40,722 bases of DNA, taken from NCBI GenBank assembly GCA_012744445.1, contig JAAYBZ010000049.1:1-40722 (forward strand), in the 5' to 3' direction. A program made the position numbers and the translations under genes. Below the pieces are notes generated by a model, which worked only from the letters and a program-made list of their open reading frames with translations, was not told the DNA's origin and did no database searches. Numbering within the stretch: position 1 is the stretch's first letter; the number at the start of each line of letters is the position of its first letter. This document shows, piece by piece, positions 32,115-40,722 of this stretch. This DNA is from Myxococcales bacterium. GTDB lineage: Bacteria; Myxococcota_A; Polyangia; Polyangiales; Houyiibacteriaceae.

Positions 32115-34514
32115 TCACGAGGCGCGGACCTGCGCTCCGAATTCGGCGACGGCGCGCGCACACGCGCGCTCGTGCGCCTTCTCGACCTTGGCGTCGGTGA
32201 GGGTGGCCTCCGGATCCCGGTAGAAGACGCGGAATGCGAGGCTCTTCTTGCCGCTCGGGATGTTCTCGCCGCGGTAGAGATCGAAGAGCTCGACGTCCTC
32301 GGCGAGGGGCGCGCCCCCCTCGAGGAGCGCCTTGGCCACGGCGCCCGCCTCGTGCGCCTCGTCGACGAGGAGCGCCACGTCGCGGCTCGAGCCGGGGAAG
32401 CGCGGGAGCGCGGAGGCCTTGGGCGCGCCGCGCGAGACCTTGGCGGCGAAGAGCGCGTCGACCTCGAGCTCGGCGTAGATGCCGCGCCCGCCGAGATCGA
32501 AATCCTCGCAGAGCTCGGGGTGGAGCTCGCCGAGGTGACCGAGGAAGACGTCGTCGGCGTAGACCTTCGCCGCACGCCGCGGGTGGAGGTGGGGCGGCGG
32601 CTCGCGGTCGAGCTCGACGCGCACGCCCCCGCCGATCGCCTCGACGGCGATCGACTCGAGCGCGCCCTTGAGGTCGTAGAAGTCGAGCTCACGCGACTCG
32701 CCCACCCAGCCCTCGGCCTCGCCGAGGAGGAAGAGCGCGAGGCGCTCGGTCTCGGTGGGGAGCTCCTCCTTGGAGGGCGAGAAGACGCGGCCGAGCTCGA
32801 AGAGCCGGATGCGGCGCGCGCCGTGGCGACGCGCGTGCCCCGCCGCCGCGGCGAGGCCCGGGAGGAGCGCCGTGCGGAGGACGGCCTGCGCCTCGCTCAA
32901 GGGGTTCTCGAGCGGCACGGCGTCGGTGGAGACGCGCGCGCGCTCGAGATCGGCGCGCGAACAGAAGGCGAAGCTCATGGCCTGGTGGAGCCCGGCGGCC
33001 GACGCGGCGCGGAGCAGCGCGCGGCGGAACACGAGCCTCGGCGAGGTCCCCTCGCGGCTCGGCGGTGCGGCGACGACGCGCGTGGGGATGGCGTCGTAGC
33101 CCTGGATGCGCGCGACCTCCTCGACGAGATCCACCTCACGCGTGATGTCCGGCCGGTGGAGCGGGGCCTCGACCTCGAGGCTCTCTTCCGTCTCGGTCAC
33201 CACGTCGCAGCCGACGCGCTCGAGGATCGCGCGCGCCTCGGCGAGCGGGATCGAGACGCCGAGGAGGGCGTCGGCCTTCTTCGCGCGGTAGGTGACGCGG
33301 GGGCGGGCGATGGGCTGCGCGATCTCGTCGATCACGTCGGCCGAGGCCACGCCGCCGCCGAGCGCTTGCATGAGCGAGAGCGCGCGCTCGATCACCCGCG
33401 GCACGTCGGAATAGTCGACCCCGCGCTCGAAGCGATGGCTCGCGTCGGTGTGGAGGCCGAGACGGCGCGAGGTGCGGCGCACGCTGCGCGGCGCGAAGTA
33501 GGCGCACTCGATGAGGACGTTCTGGGTCCCGTCGACGATGCCAGAGTCCTCGCCGCCCATCACGCCGGCCACCGCCACGGGGCGCTCGGCGTCGCAGATG
33601 AGGAGGTCGTCTTCGACGAAGGTCCGCTCGACTCCGTCGAGCGTCATCATGCGCTCGCCCTCGCGCGCGCGGCGCACCACGATGCGGCCGCCGGCGAGCT
33701 TGTCGTAGTCGAAGCCGTGGATCGGGTGGCCGTACTCGAGCATCACGAGGTTGGTCGCGTCGACGAGGTTGCCGAGCGAGCGGATGCCGAGCTTGAAGAG
33801 CGTGTAGCGCAGCCAGAAGGGCGAAGGCCCGACGCGCACGCCCGCGAGCATGGCCGCGCCGTAGCGCGGGCAGCGCTCGCCGTCCTCGATGCGCACCTCG
33901 GCGCGCGGCGTCTCCCCGCGCGTGATGGGCTCGATGGAGGGCCACTCGAACTTCGATCCCGTGGCGAGGCAGATCTCGCGCGCGAGGCCGACGTGGCCGA
34001 GGGCGTCGGGGCGGTTCGGCGTGATGCCGAGCTCGAAGACGGTGTCACGGAGCGAGAGCGCGTCGGCCACGAGCGTGCCGGGCGCGGTGGTGTCGCCGTC
34101 GTCGAAGACGAAGATGCCCTCGCCGCCCTCGCCGATGCCGAGCTCACGCTCGCTGCAGAGCATCCCCTGCGACTCGATGCCGCGGATGGCCTTGGGCGTG
34201 AGCACGAAGCCGCCCGGGAGCGTCGCGTGGAGCTTGGCGAAGATCACCTTGCGGCCGGGCGCGGGGACGTTGGGCGCGCCGCAGACCACCTCGAGCTCCT
34301 GCTCGCCGTCGAAGACGGTGACGAGGCGGAGCTTCTCGGCGTTGGGATGGGGCCGGATGCCGCGCACCTCGGCGACGACCACGCGATCGAGCCCCTCGCC
34401 GAAGTGGGTGACGGACTCGACCTCGATGCCCACGCGGTTGAACGTCTCGGCCATCGCGTCGGCCGAGAGCGAGACGCCCGAGAGGCGCTTGATCCATTCG
34501 TAGGAAGCCAGCAT
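32115..34514 (-). CDS. pheT: Phenylalanine--tRNA ligase subunit beta
   Basis: The beta subunit of the alpha2-beta2 PheRS carries tRNA binding and editing. Its 799 residues show the expected order: an N-terminal segment MLASYEWIKRLSGV; the EMAP-like OB fold (VVCGAPNVPAPGRKVIFA); the B3/B4 editing module with GIRSLGNLVDATNLVMLEYGHPIHGFD; the B5 helix-turn region; a catalytic-like domain (RHGARRIRLFELGRVF); and a C-terminal ferredoxin-like anticodon-binding domain with PRFPGSSRDVALLVDE and SLAFRVFYRDPEATL. It starts three bases after the pheS stop, so the two subunits are co-translated. Confidence 0.97.
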   Translation of the reverse strand: MLASYEWIKRLSGVSLSADAMAETFNRVGIEVESVTHFGEGLDRVVVAEVRGIRPHPNAEKLRLVTVFDGEQELEVVCGAPNVPAPGRKVIFAKLHATLPGGFVLTPKAIRGIESQGMLCSERELGIGEGGEGIFVFDDGDTTAPGTLVADALSLRDTVFELGITPNRPDALGHVGLAREICLATGSKFEWPSIEPITRGETPRAEVRIEDGERCPRYGAAMLAGVRVGPSPFWLRYTLFKLGIRSLGNLVDATNLVMLEYGHPIHGFDYDKLAGGRIVVRRAREGERMMTLDGVERTFVEDDLLICDAERPVAVAGVMGGEDSGIVDGTQNVLIECAYFAPRSVRRTSRRLGLHTDASHRFERGVDYSDVPRVIERALSLMQALGGGVASADVIDEIAQPIARPRVTYRAKKADALLGVSIPLAEARAILERVGCDVVTETEESLEVEAPLHRPDITREVDLVEEVARIQGYDAIPTRVVAAPPSREGTSPRLVFRRALLRAASAAGLHQAMSFAFCSRADLERARVSTDAVPLENPLSEAQAVLRTALLPGLAAAAGHARRHGARRIRLFELGRVFSPSKEELPTETERLALFLLGEAEGWVGESRELDFYDLKGALESIAVEAIGGGVRVELDREPPPHLHPRRAAKVYADDVFLGHLGELHPELCEDFDLGGRGIYAELEVDALFAAKVSRGAPKASALPRFPGSSRDVALLVDEAHEAGAVAKALLEGGAPLAEDVELFDLYRGENIPSGKKSLAFRVFYRDPEATLTDAKVEKAHERACARAVAEFGAQVRAS

Positions 34515-34517
34515 CGG

Positions 34518-35606
34518 TCAGAACCCCGAGAGGAAGCGGACGTCGTTCTCGTAGAGCAGCTTGATGTTCGGGATGCCGTACTTGAGCATCGCGATGCGAT
34601 CGAGCCCCATGCCGAAGGCGAAGCCGGTGACCTCTTCGGGGTCGTAGCCGACGTTCTCGAAGACGACCGGGTGGATCATCCCGCAGCCGAGGACCTCGAG
34701 CCAGCCCGTGCCCTTGCAGACCTTGCAGCCGGCCGTGCGCTCGTGATCGTGCGTCCACGCCTCGCAGAAGACGCAGCTGATGTCGACCTCGCCGCCCGGC
34801 TCCACGAAGGGGAAGTAGCTCGGCCGGAAGCGCACGAGGATGTCCTCGTGGAAGAGGCGCTTGGCGAAGAGCGTGAGCACGCCCTTGAGGTCGGCGAAGC
34901 TCACGTCCCGATCCACGAGGAAGCCCTCGAGCTGATAGAACATCGGCGAGTGCGTGGCGTCGTCGTCGCGCCGGAAGACGGTGCCGGGCGCCACCACGGC
35001 GAGGGGCGGCTTGCGCCGCATCATCTCGCGGATCTGGATGGTAGAGGTGTGCGTGCGGAGGAGCGTCGTCGCCGACGCGCCGGTTTGTCTGCGCGTGACG
35101 AAGAACGTGTCCTGCATGTCGGTCGCCGGGTGGTCCGGCGGGAAGCCGAGGCGATCGAAGCAGTTCTCGTGGTAGTCGACGAGCGGTCCATCGGCGACGT
35201 CGAAGCCGAGCGCGCCGAAGATGTCGAGGAGCTCGGCCTCGACGCGCGTGATGGGGTGGAGACGGCCGGGACGCACGCCGCGCCCCGCGAGCGAGACGTC
35301 GAGGAAGGGGCCTTCGAGCTCGGCCCGCATGGCCTCGGCCTCGATGGCCTCGAGCCGCGCCGAGAACAGGGCCTCGATGGCCTGCTTGAGCTGGTTGACG
35401 CGGCGCCCGAGGTCCTTCTTGCGATCGCCCGGGACCTTGGGCATCCACTTCATCAGCTTGGTGAGCTCGCCCTGCGCGCCGACGTACTGGGCGTTCCTCC
35501 GGCGGAGCTCGTTCTCGTCGCGCGCCGACTCGAGGGCTTCACGGTAGCTCGCCTCGATCTGCGCGATGCCGCGCTCCATCTCGATCGTTGCTTCTGACTC
35601 GCTCAT
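34518..35606 (-). CDS. pheS: Phenylalanine--tRNA ligase subunit alpha with Cys4 insertion
   Basis: The catalytic alpha subunit activates phenylalanine. Its 362 residues include an N-terminal coiled coil (1-95), motif 2 in TVFRRDDDATHSPMFYQLEG (about 210-227), and motif 3 in GFAFGMGLDRIAMLKYGI (about 328-345). Between them CVFC (278-281) and CKVC (294-297) form a probable zinc-binding loop inserted in the catalytic domain, as seen in a subset of bacterial PheS proteins. I take ATG 35606 because GAGGGGG lies seven bases upstream; TTG 35612 would add two residues. Upstream, a terminator-like hairpin and a second hairpin at the ribosome-binding site suggest control separate from rplT. Confidence 0.96.
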   Translation of the reverse strand: MSESEATIEMERGIAQIEASYREALESARDENELRRRNAQYVGAQGELTKLMKWMPKVPGDRKKDLGRRVNQLKQAIEALFSARLEAIEAEAMRAELEGPFLDVSLAGRGVRPGRLHPITRVEAELLDIFGALGFDVADGPLVDYHENCFDRLGFPPDHPATDMQDTFFVTRRQTGASATTLLRTHTSTIQIREMMRRKPPLAVVAPGTVFRRDDDATHSPMFYQLEGFLVDRDVSFADLKGVLTLFAKRLFHEDILVRFRPSYFPFVEPGGEVDISCVFCEAWTHDHERTAGCKVCKGTGWLEVLGCGMIHPVVFENVGYDPEEVTGFAFGMGLDRIAMLKYGIPNIKLLYENDVRFLSGF

Positions 35607-35617
35607 CGACAAACCCC

Positions 35618-35635
35618 CTCGCGCGCTCGCGCGAG
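35618..35635 (-). promoter_or_regulatory. Hairpin overlapping the pheS ribosome-binding site
   Basis: CTCGCGCG and CGCGCGAG arms are perfectly complementary across a two-base centre. On the minus strand the second arm ends in GAG, which is also the start of the GAGGGGG Shine-Dalgarno of pheS, so folding would compete with ribosome binding. Confidence 0.5.
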
Positions 35636-35653
35636 CTCGACGGGCCGGAATTG

Positions 35654-35689
35654 AAAAAGGCCCACGCGGCGCTCGGCGCTTCGTGGGCC
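35654..35689 (-). terminator. Attenuator-like terminator between rplT and pheS
   Basis: GGCCCACG (35659-35666) pairs with CGTGGGCC (35682-35689) around a 15-base GC-rich loop, and on the minus strand five T residues follow. It lies 20 bases after the rplT stop, inside the operon, where E. coli has its pheM attenuator. I see no clear phenylalanine-rich leader peptide preceding it. Confidence 0.75.
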
Positions 35690-35708
35690 CAGATGCAGCA
35701 CTCGGCGT

Positions 35709-36056
35709 TCAGCCCTTGGCCACCTGGACCACGGCCTCGAACCCCTTCGGGTCGTTGAGGGCGAGGTCGGCGAGGATCTTGCGATCGAGGCCGATGCCCG
35801 CGTTCTTGGCCGCCGAGATGAAGCGGCTGTAGCTCAGACCGTGGGCACGCACACCAGCGTTGATGCGCGCGATCCACAGCTTGCGGAACTCGCGCTTCTT
35901 GGTGCGGCGGTGACGGTAGGCGTCGACCCAAGCGTTGTGAAGCTGCTCCACCGCGTTGGCGAAGGTGCGGCTCCGGGCCCCGTAGTAGCCACGGGCGAGC
36001 TTGAGGACGCGATTACGACGACGGCGGGCTTTGAAGCCTCGTTTGGCGCGCGGCAT
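35709..36056 (-). CDS. rplT: 50S ribosomal protein L20
   Basis: L20 binds 23S rRNA and is needed for early 50S assembly; in several bacteria it also represses its own operon. The 115-residue sequence is standard: [30 protein letters not shown] at the N-terminus (very basic extension), then [20 protein letters not shown] and [17 protein letters not shown]. The GAGGAGG ribosome-binding site lies seven bases before the ATG, and only 12 bases separate it from the rpmI stop. It is followed by a terminator-like hairpin that may split off pheST expression. Confidence 0.98.
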   Translation of the reverse strand: MPRAKRGFKARRRRNRVLKLARGYYGARSRTFANAVEQLHNAWVDAYRHRRTKKREFRKLWIARINAGVRAHGLSYSRFISAAKNAGIGLDRKILADLALNDPKGFEAVVQVAKG

Positions 36057-36068
36057 GGATCGTCCTCC

Positions 36069-36269
36069 TCAGAACTCGTAGGGGAGAAGCAGCTTGATGC
36101 GCTTCTCGTCGGCCGGGTCGACCATGCCATTCTTGCGAAGGCCACGGAGGCGGTTCGCGGACTTGCCGGTCATCATGTGCGACTTGCCGGCCGTGGCGCG
36201 GCGGATACGGCCGCTGCCGGAGGCGCGGAACCGCTTGGCCGCCGCGCGCTTGGTCTTCATCTTGGGCAT
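36069..36269 (-). CDS. rpmI: 50S ribosomal protein L35
   Basis: A 66-residue basic ribosomal protein starting MPKMKTKRAAAKRFRASGSGRIRR and containing GKSHMMTGKSANRLRGLRKNGMV, both diagnostic of L35. AAGGA lies eight bases upstream of the ATG. It sits in the universal infC-rpmI-rplT order. The 157 bases between infC and rpmI contain an inverted repeat (36360-36388) and are longer than other gaps in the operon, leaving room for a leader regulated by L20. Confidence 0.97.
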   Translation of the reverse strand: MPKMKTKRAAAKRFRASGSGRIRRATAGKSHMMTGKSANRLRGLRKNGMVDPADEKRIKLLLPYEF

Positions 36270-36359
36270 CGATTGCTTCCTTGGACAAGCTCGAACCCAG
36301 CGAGTTCGCGGGTGCGAGCGGAAGGGCGCGAGTTGTAAATCTCTGGGTGAGGAGCGTCA

Positions 36360-36388
36360 AGGCGCCGCGGGCGAAGACCACGGCGCCT
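36360..36388 (-). promoter_or_regulatory. Stem in the infC-rpmI intergenic region, possible L20-responsive leader
   Basis: AGGCGCCG (36360-36367) pairs with CGGCGCCT (36381-36388) around 13 bases. No T-tract follows on the minus strand. Placement immediately before rpmI matches where E. coli and Bacillus carry L20-binding leaders, but I cannot show the L20 site itself. Confidence 0.35.
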
Positions 36389-36426
36389 GACCAAAATTCG
36401 TGGGCCGATCCGGGGATTTCCGGGGC

Positions 36427-37014
36427 TCAGGCGGGCGACGAAGACGACGGAGTCGGCTTGGATCCCCGCGGCGCGAGGATCGCCGTCATCGTCCTGCCCT
36501 CCATGCGGCCGGCGTTCTCGACGATGGCCAGGTCGCGGACGGCGTCGATGATCGTCTGGATCTGCTTCTGCGCCGTCTCGGGGTGGGTGATCTCACGGCC
36601 GCGGAAGCGGACGGTGACCTTCACCTTGTTGCCCTCCTCGAGGAAGCGCTTGATGTGGTTGACCTTGAAGCCGATGTCGTGCTCGTCGGTCTTGGGGCGG
36701 AGCTTGATCTCCTTGAGCTCGATCTGCGCCTGGCGCTTCTTGGCGTCGGCTCGCTTCTTCTTCTCGTCGTACTTGAACCGGCCGTAGTCCATGATCTTGC
36801 AGACCGGGGGCACGGCTTTGGGGTTCACTTCGACGAGATCGAGGCCGCGATCGGCCGCCATGCGTCGGGCGGTCTCGGTTTCGAGCACGCCGAGCATCTC
36901 GCCGTTCTCGTCGATGACACGCACCTCGGGAACGCGGATGCGCTGGTTCGTACGAGGACCGAACGATCGCTGCTGCTGTTGACGATCGCGAGGGTTGAAG
37001 CGGGGATTTGCCAG
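36427..37014 (-). CDS. infC: Translation initiation factor IF-3, apparent CTG start
   Basis: IF-3 keeps ribosomal subunits apart and checks the start codon-initiator pairing. The 195-residue protein has LDLVEVNPKAVPPVCKIMDYGRFKYDEKKK (N-domain), cited here as the VPPVCKIMDYG hallmark, then KEIKLRPKTDEHD and KVTVRFRGREITHPE (C-domain). The only standard start in frame, GTG 36924, would delete about 30 residues, including RTNQRIRVPEVRV, which matches the conserved beginning of IF-3. The sequence supports CTG at 37014, seven bases after a perfect AAGGAG. E. coli infC uses AUU, and the Myxococcus homologue is reported to use AUC, both for self-regulation. An in-frame ATT lies 17 codons upstream without a ribosome-binding site. 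A Gln/Arg-rich N-terminal tail precedes the domain. Confidence 0.93.
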   Translation of the reverse strand: MANPRFNPRDRQQQQRSFGPRTNQRIRVPEVRVIDENGEMLGVLETETARRMAADRGLDLVEVNPKAVPPVCKIMDYGRFKYDEKKKRADAKKRQAQIELKEIKLRPKTDEHDIGFKVNHIKRFLEEGNKVKVTVRFRGREITHPETAQKQIQTIIDAVRDLAIVENAGRMEGRTMTAILAPRGSKPTPSSSSPA

Positions 37015-37146
37015 AACGTCTCTCCTTGTGTGGCCAGGCGGGCCGTTTTCTCGCGGCGCAATTACACCACGATCGAGCTTGGGTCTAGGGACACCATAAC
37101 GCCCTGGACGCGCTGGATCGAGCCCCCGCGGTGCGTTCGCGTGAGA

Positions 37147-39120
<1,974 letters not shown>

Positions 39121-39229
39121 GGGCCGCGCAGCATACCGCCGCACCTATTGACGGCAACATCAAACGATCGCGACGCGCTGCGGCTGGAAACCGCTCCCCG
39201 ACTCTGTTACCCATGGCGATTCGTCAGAG

Positions 39230-39682
39230 ATGTCCAGCGCTTCGCTCAAGATCCGCGGTTTGTACAAGGCCGACTTCGACCATCTCGTCAGCGTCCTCGA
39301 TCGCTGGTGGGGAGGACCGGCCGGGCAGCACGCGCATCCCCTCTTCTTCTACGAGTTCGGCGAGCACGCCCTCGTCGCGGAGATGGACGGCGAGATCGTG
39401 GGCTTCCTGCTCGGCTTCCTCACCTGCAACGAGCCCCGCCTCGGCTACATCCACCTGGTGGGCATCCACCCCGACCACCGGCGTCGCGGCGTGGGCAAGG
39501 CGCTCTACGAGCGGTTCACGGCCCATTGCGTGGAGCACGGCGCGAAGCGCATCAAGACGATCACGGCCGTCGGCGCCGAGGGGCAGCTCGAGTTCCACGC
39601 CGCCCTCGGCTTCACGGCCACCGAGGTCGAGGACTACGCCGGACCCTCGCGCGCGCGGATCGTCTTTACGCGCGATTTGTAG
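39230..39682 (+). CDS. GNAT-family N-acetyltransferase
   Basis: A 150-residue single-domain acetyltransferase. Motif A, YIHLVGIHPDHRRRGVGKALYERF (about residues 75-98), contains the acetyl-CoA pyrophosphate loop in its R-RRGVGKA part. The preceding strand is DGEIVGFLLGFLT, and the closing FHAALGFTATE matches motif B. Substrate cannot be predicted. It is divergent from thrS, with 109 bases between the starts. The ribosome-binding site is weak. The 87 bases to the next gene contain a TGGTATGGT element that could be an extended -10. Confidence 0.88.
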   Translation: MSSASLKIRGLYKADFDHLVSVLDRWWGGPAGQHAHPLFFYEFGEHALVAEMDGEIVGFLLGFLTCNEPRLGYIHLVGIHPDHRRRGVGKALYERFTAHCVEHGAKRIKTITAVGAEGQLEFHAALGFTATEVEDYAGPSRARIVFTRDL

Positions 39683-39769
39683 TCCTTATCTCAGGAGCCC
39701 AGCCGCGAACTCTGGTATGGTCGCGGCCGCTCCTCCGAGGGCGCGACACGCCGAGAGGTCCCACACCGC

Positions 39770-40722
39770 ATGAGTTATTCCGGCGCGCAGATCACGCGGG
39801 CGGCGCGTGAACGCCTGAGCCAAGCGCTCGCGTCTCTCCAGACCGAGGCGAACATCCCGAGCGACGTGCTGGCGGTGGCCGCCGAGGTCGCGCAGGCGGT
39901 CGGCGCGCTCTTCGAGGCCGAGCGCGCGCCCTCCGAGGGAGAGGGCCAGGTGCTCGTGAAGCGCGCGATGGGCTTCCTCACGCAGACGCTCGCGCTCCTC
40001 CAAGCCACGAGCGCCGCGCACCCCGGCATCGACCGCGCGACCGAATCCATCGCGCAGGTCCTCGGCACGCTCTACCCGCTGAGCGTCGCGCAGCTCGCGC
40101 AGCAGAGCCCCGCCGACGCCACGCGCCGACTCGAGACGCAGCCCGCGCCCGTCCAGGCGATCCCGCCGCAGTCGGCGCAGCCCACGCCGCCGATCACGGT
40201 GCAGCCCGCGCCGGTGCAGCCCCAGCCCGCGCCGGTTGCGCAGCCGGCCCCCGTCCAGCCTCAGGCGCAGCCCGTCCAGCCCACACCGGCCGCCCAGCCG
40301 GCGCACGTTCAGCCGGCGCAGCCCATCCAGCCGGCCCCCGCGCAGCCCGTCCAGCCCGCACCGGGCGCGCAGCCCCAGCCCGCGCAGCCCCAACTCGCGC
40401 CGGCCGAGCCCGCCGTGCGGAGCGTCGCCTTCGCGCCACGCGACGTCCCCCTCGAGGTCCCGCCCAAGACCGGCGCGATGCCCTCCATCGAGGCCAACGT
40501 CGGCGCCACCACCGAGAGCAATTTCTACGTGGGCTTCAGCGGGCAGGTCGCCGACGGGGGCGTCTTCCTCGCCACCTACGACGTCCTGCCGCGCAACACC
40601 TGGGTGAACCTCCACGTCACGCTCCCCGGCGGCTTCGAGTTCCGCGCCGAGGCCTGGGTGCGCTTCGTGCGCGATCCGCTCGACTTCGGCGCCGAGCCCG
40701 GCATGGGCCTCCAGTTCGGGCC
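39770..40722 (+). CDS. PilZ-like domain protein with Pro/Ala/Gln linker, 3' end outside window
   Basis: The frame is open from ATG 39770 to the window end (317 codons visible). Residues 1-120 are a helical region without a recognised family. Residues about 125-222 are a low-complexity linker of Pro, Ala, Gln and Val in QPAP-like units. From about residue 245 a PilZ-like beta-barrel begins: NFYVGFSGQVADGGVFLATYDVLP, cited here for the GG-VF turn, then TLPGGFEFRAEAWVRFVRD and the final PGMGLQFG. PilZ domains normally bind cyclic di-GMP through RxxxR and a (D/N)xSxxG motif. Here RxxxR is not visible before the barrel and the serine motif reads VADGG. It may therefore be a non-binding myxobacterial PilZ variant. 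Confidence 0.82.
   Translation, partial: MSYSGAQITRAARERLSQALASLQTEANIPSDVLAVAAEVAQAVGALFEAERAPSEGEGQVLVKRAMGFLTQTLALLQATSAAHPGIDRATESIAQVLGTLYPLSVAQLAQQSPADATRRLETQPAPVQAIPPQSAQPTPPITVQPAPVQPQPAPVAQPAPVQPQAQPVQPTPAAQPAHVQPAQPIQPAPAQPVQPAPGAQPQPAQPQLAPAEPAVRSVAFAPRDVPLEVPPKTGAMPSIEANVGATTESNFYVGFSGQVADGGVFLATYDVLPRNTWVNLHVTLPGGFEFRAEAWVRFVRDPLDFGAEPGMGLQFG

Noticed and set aside
31149..35597. Open frame of about 1480 codons on the + strand
   Set aside because: It is antisense to merR, ihfA, pheT and pheS. Composition is Ala/Arg/Glu/Val/Asp repeats typical of a codon-phase shadow, and it crosses known gene boundaries.
36427..36924. infC starting at GTG 36924
   Set aside because: It would remove conserved N-domain residues and has no Shine-Dalgarno, whereas CTG 37014 has a perfect one.
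40140..40430. Pro/Ala/Gln-rich segment as a separate repeat element
   Set aside because: It is in frame inside the PilZ-like gene and reads as a flexible linker.

Overview
The window is very GC-rich and gene-dense. Starts are often GTG or TTG and third positions are strongly G/C. Gene content and order point to a Myxococcota (myxobacterial, probably Polyangia-type) chromosome. The clues are the block thrS-infC-rpmI-rplT-pheS-pheT-ihfA-merR, an RpoH-like sigma factor beside the housekeeping RpoD, a thrombospondin-type-3/OmpA lipoprotein, a PilZ protein with a long Pro/Ala/Gln linker, and a CPBP protease resembling the myxosortase group. This assignment is inference; no species is claimed. I see no prophage, transposon, CRISPR array or plasmid function. 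The window is mostly core chromosome.

Layout. 1-3.7 kb (+): a tightly overlapping run made of a TPR protein (cut by the window start), an apparently metal-free relative of YfcE/MJ0936 phosphodiesterases, nadD and a Rossmann/DUF2520 protein. 3.7-6.1 kb (-): a ClpA-type AAA+ unfoldase. 6.2-7.8 kb (+): a secreted protein of unknown function overlapping holA. 7.9-8.1 kb (-): rpsT with a clear promoter and terminator. 8.4-10.9 kb (+): an RND-type transporter. 11-12 kb (-): an NAD-type isocitrate dehydrogenase relative. 12.1-15.5 kb (+): hslO, murJ and a DnaQ-like exonuclease. 15.5-20.2 kb (-): a coiled-coil zinc-ribbon protein, a CAT-anticodon tRNA, and dnaG-rpoD. 20.3-23.9 kb (+): a CPBP protease, nadC-birA-ygfZ in 4-base overlaps, then erpA. 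24.1-24.9 kb (+): an RpoH-like sigma factor. 25-27 kb (-): an envelope cluster. 27.2-28.5 kb (+): a DsbD-like thiol reductant exporter. 28.5-29.8 kb (-): a second CPBP protease. 29.9-31 kb: tRNA-Arg(CCT), surE and tRNA-Pro(GGG). 31.2-39.1 kb (-): the thrS-to-merR translation operon. 39.2 kb to the end (+): a GNAT acetyltransferase and a PilZ protein cut by the window end.

The genes mainly serve replication and transcription (holA, dnaG, rpoD), translation (thrS, infC, rpmI, rplT, rpsT, pheST, tRNAs), cofactor and Fe-S supply (nadD, nadC, birA, ygfZ, erpA), and proteostasis, redox and envelope functions (Clp, Hsp33, DsbD-like, CPBP, MurJ, OmpA).

The observations most worth following up are these: infC appears to start at CTG; rplT-pheS carries an attenuator-like terminator plus a hairpin at the pheS ribosome-binding site; the nadD-linked phosphodiesterase-fold protein has lost most metal ligands; the ClpA-type protein lacks the first-ring pore tyrosine; and two CPBP proteases are present, one myxosortase-like. 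I did not find convincing evidence of a wholly new multi-gene system.
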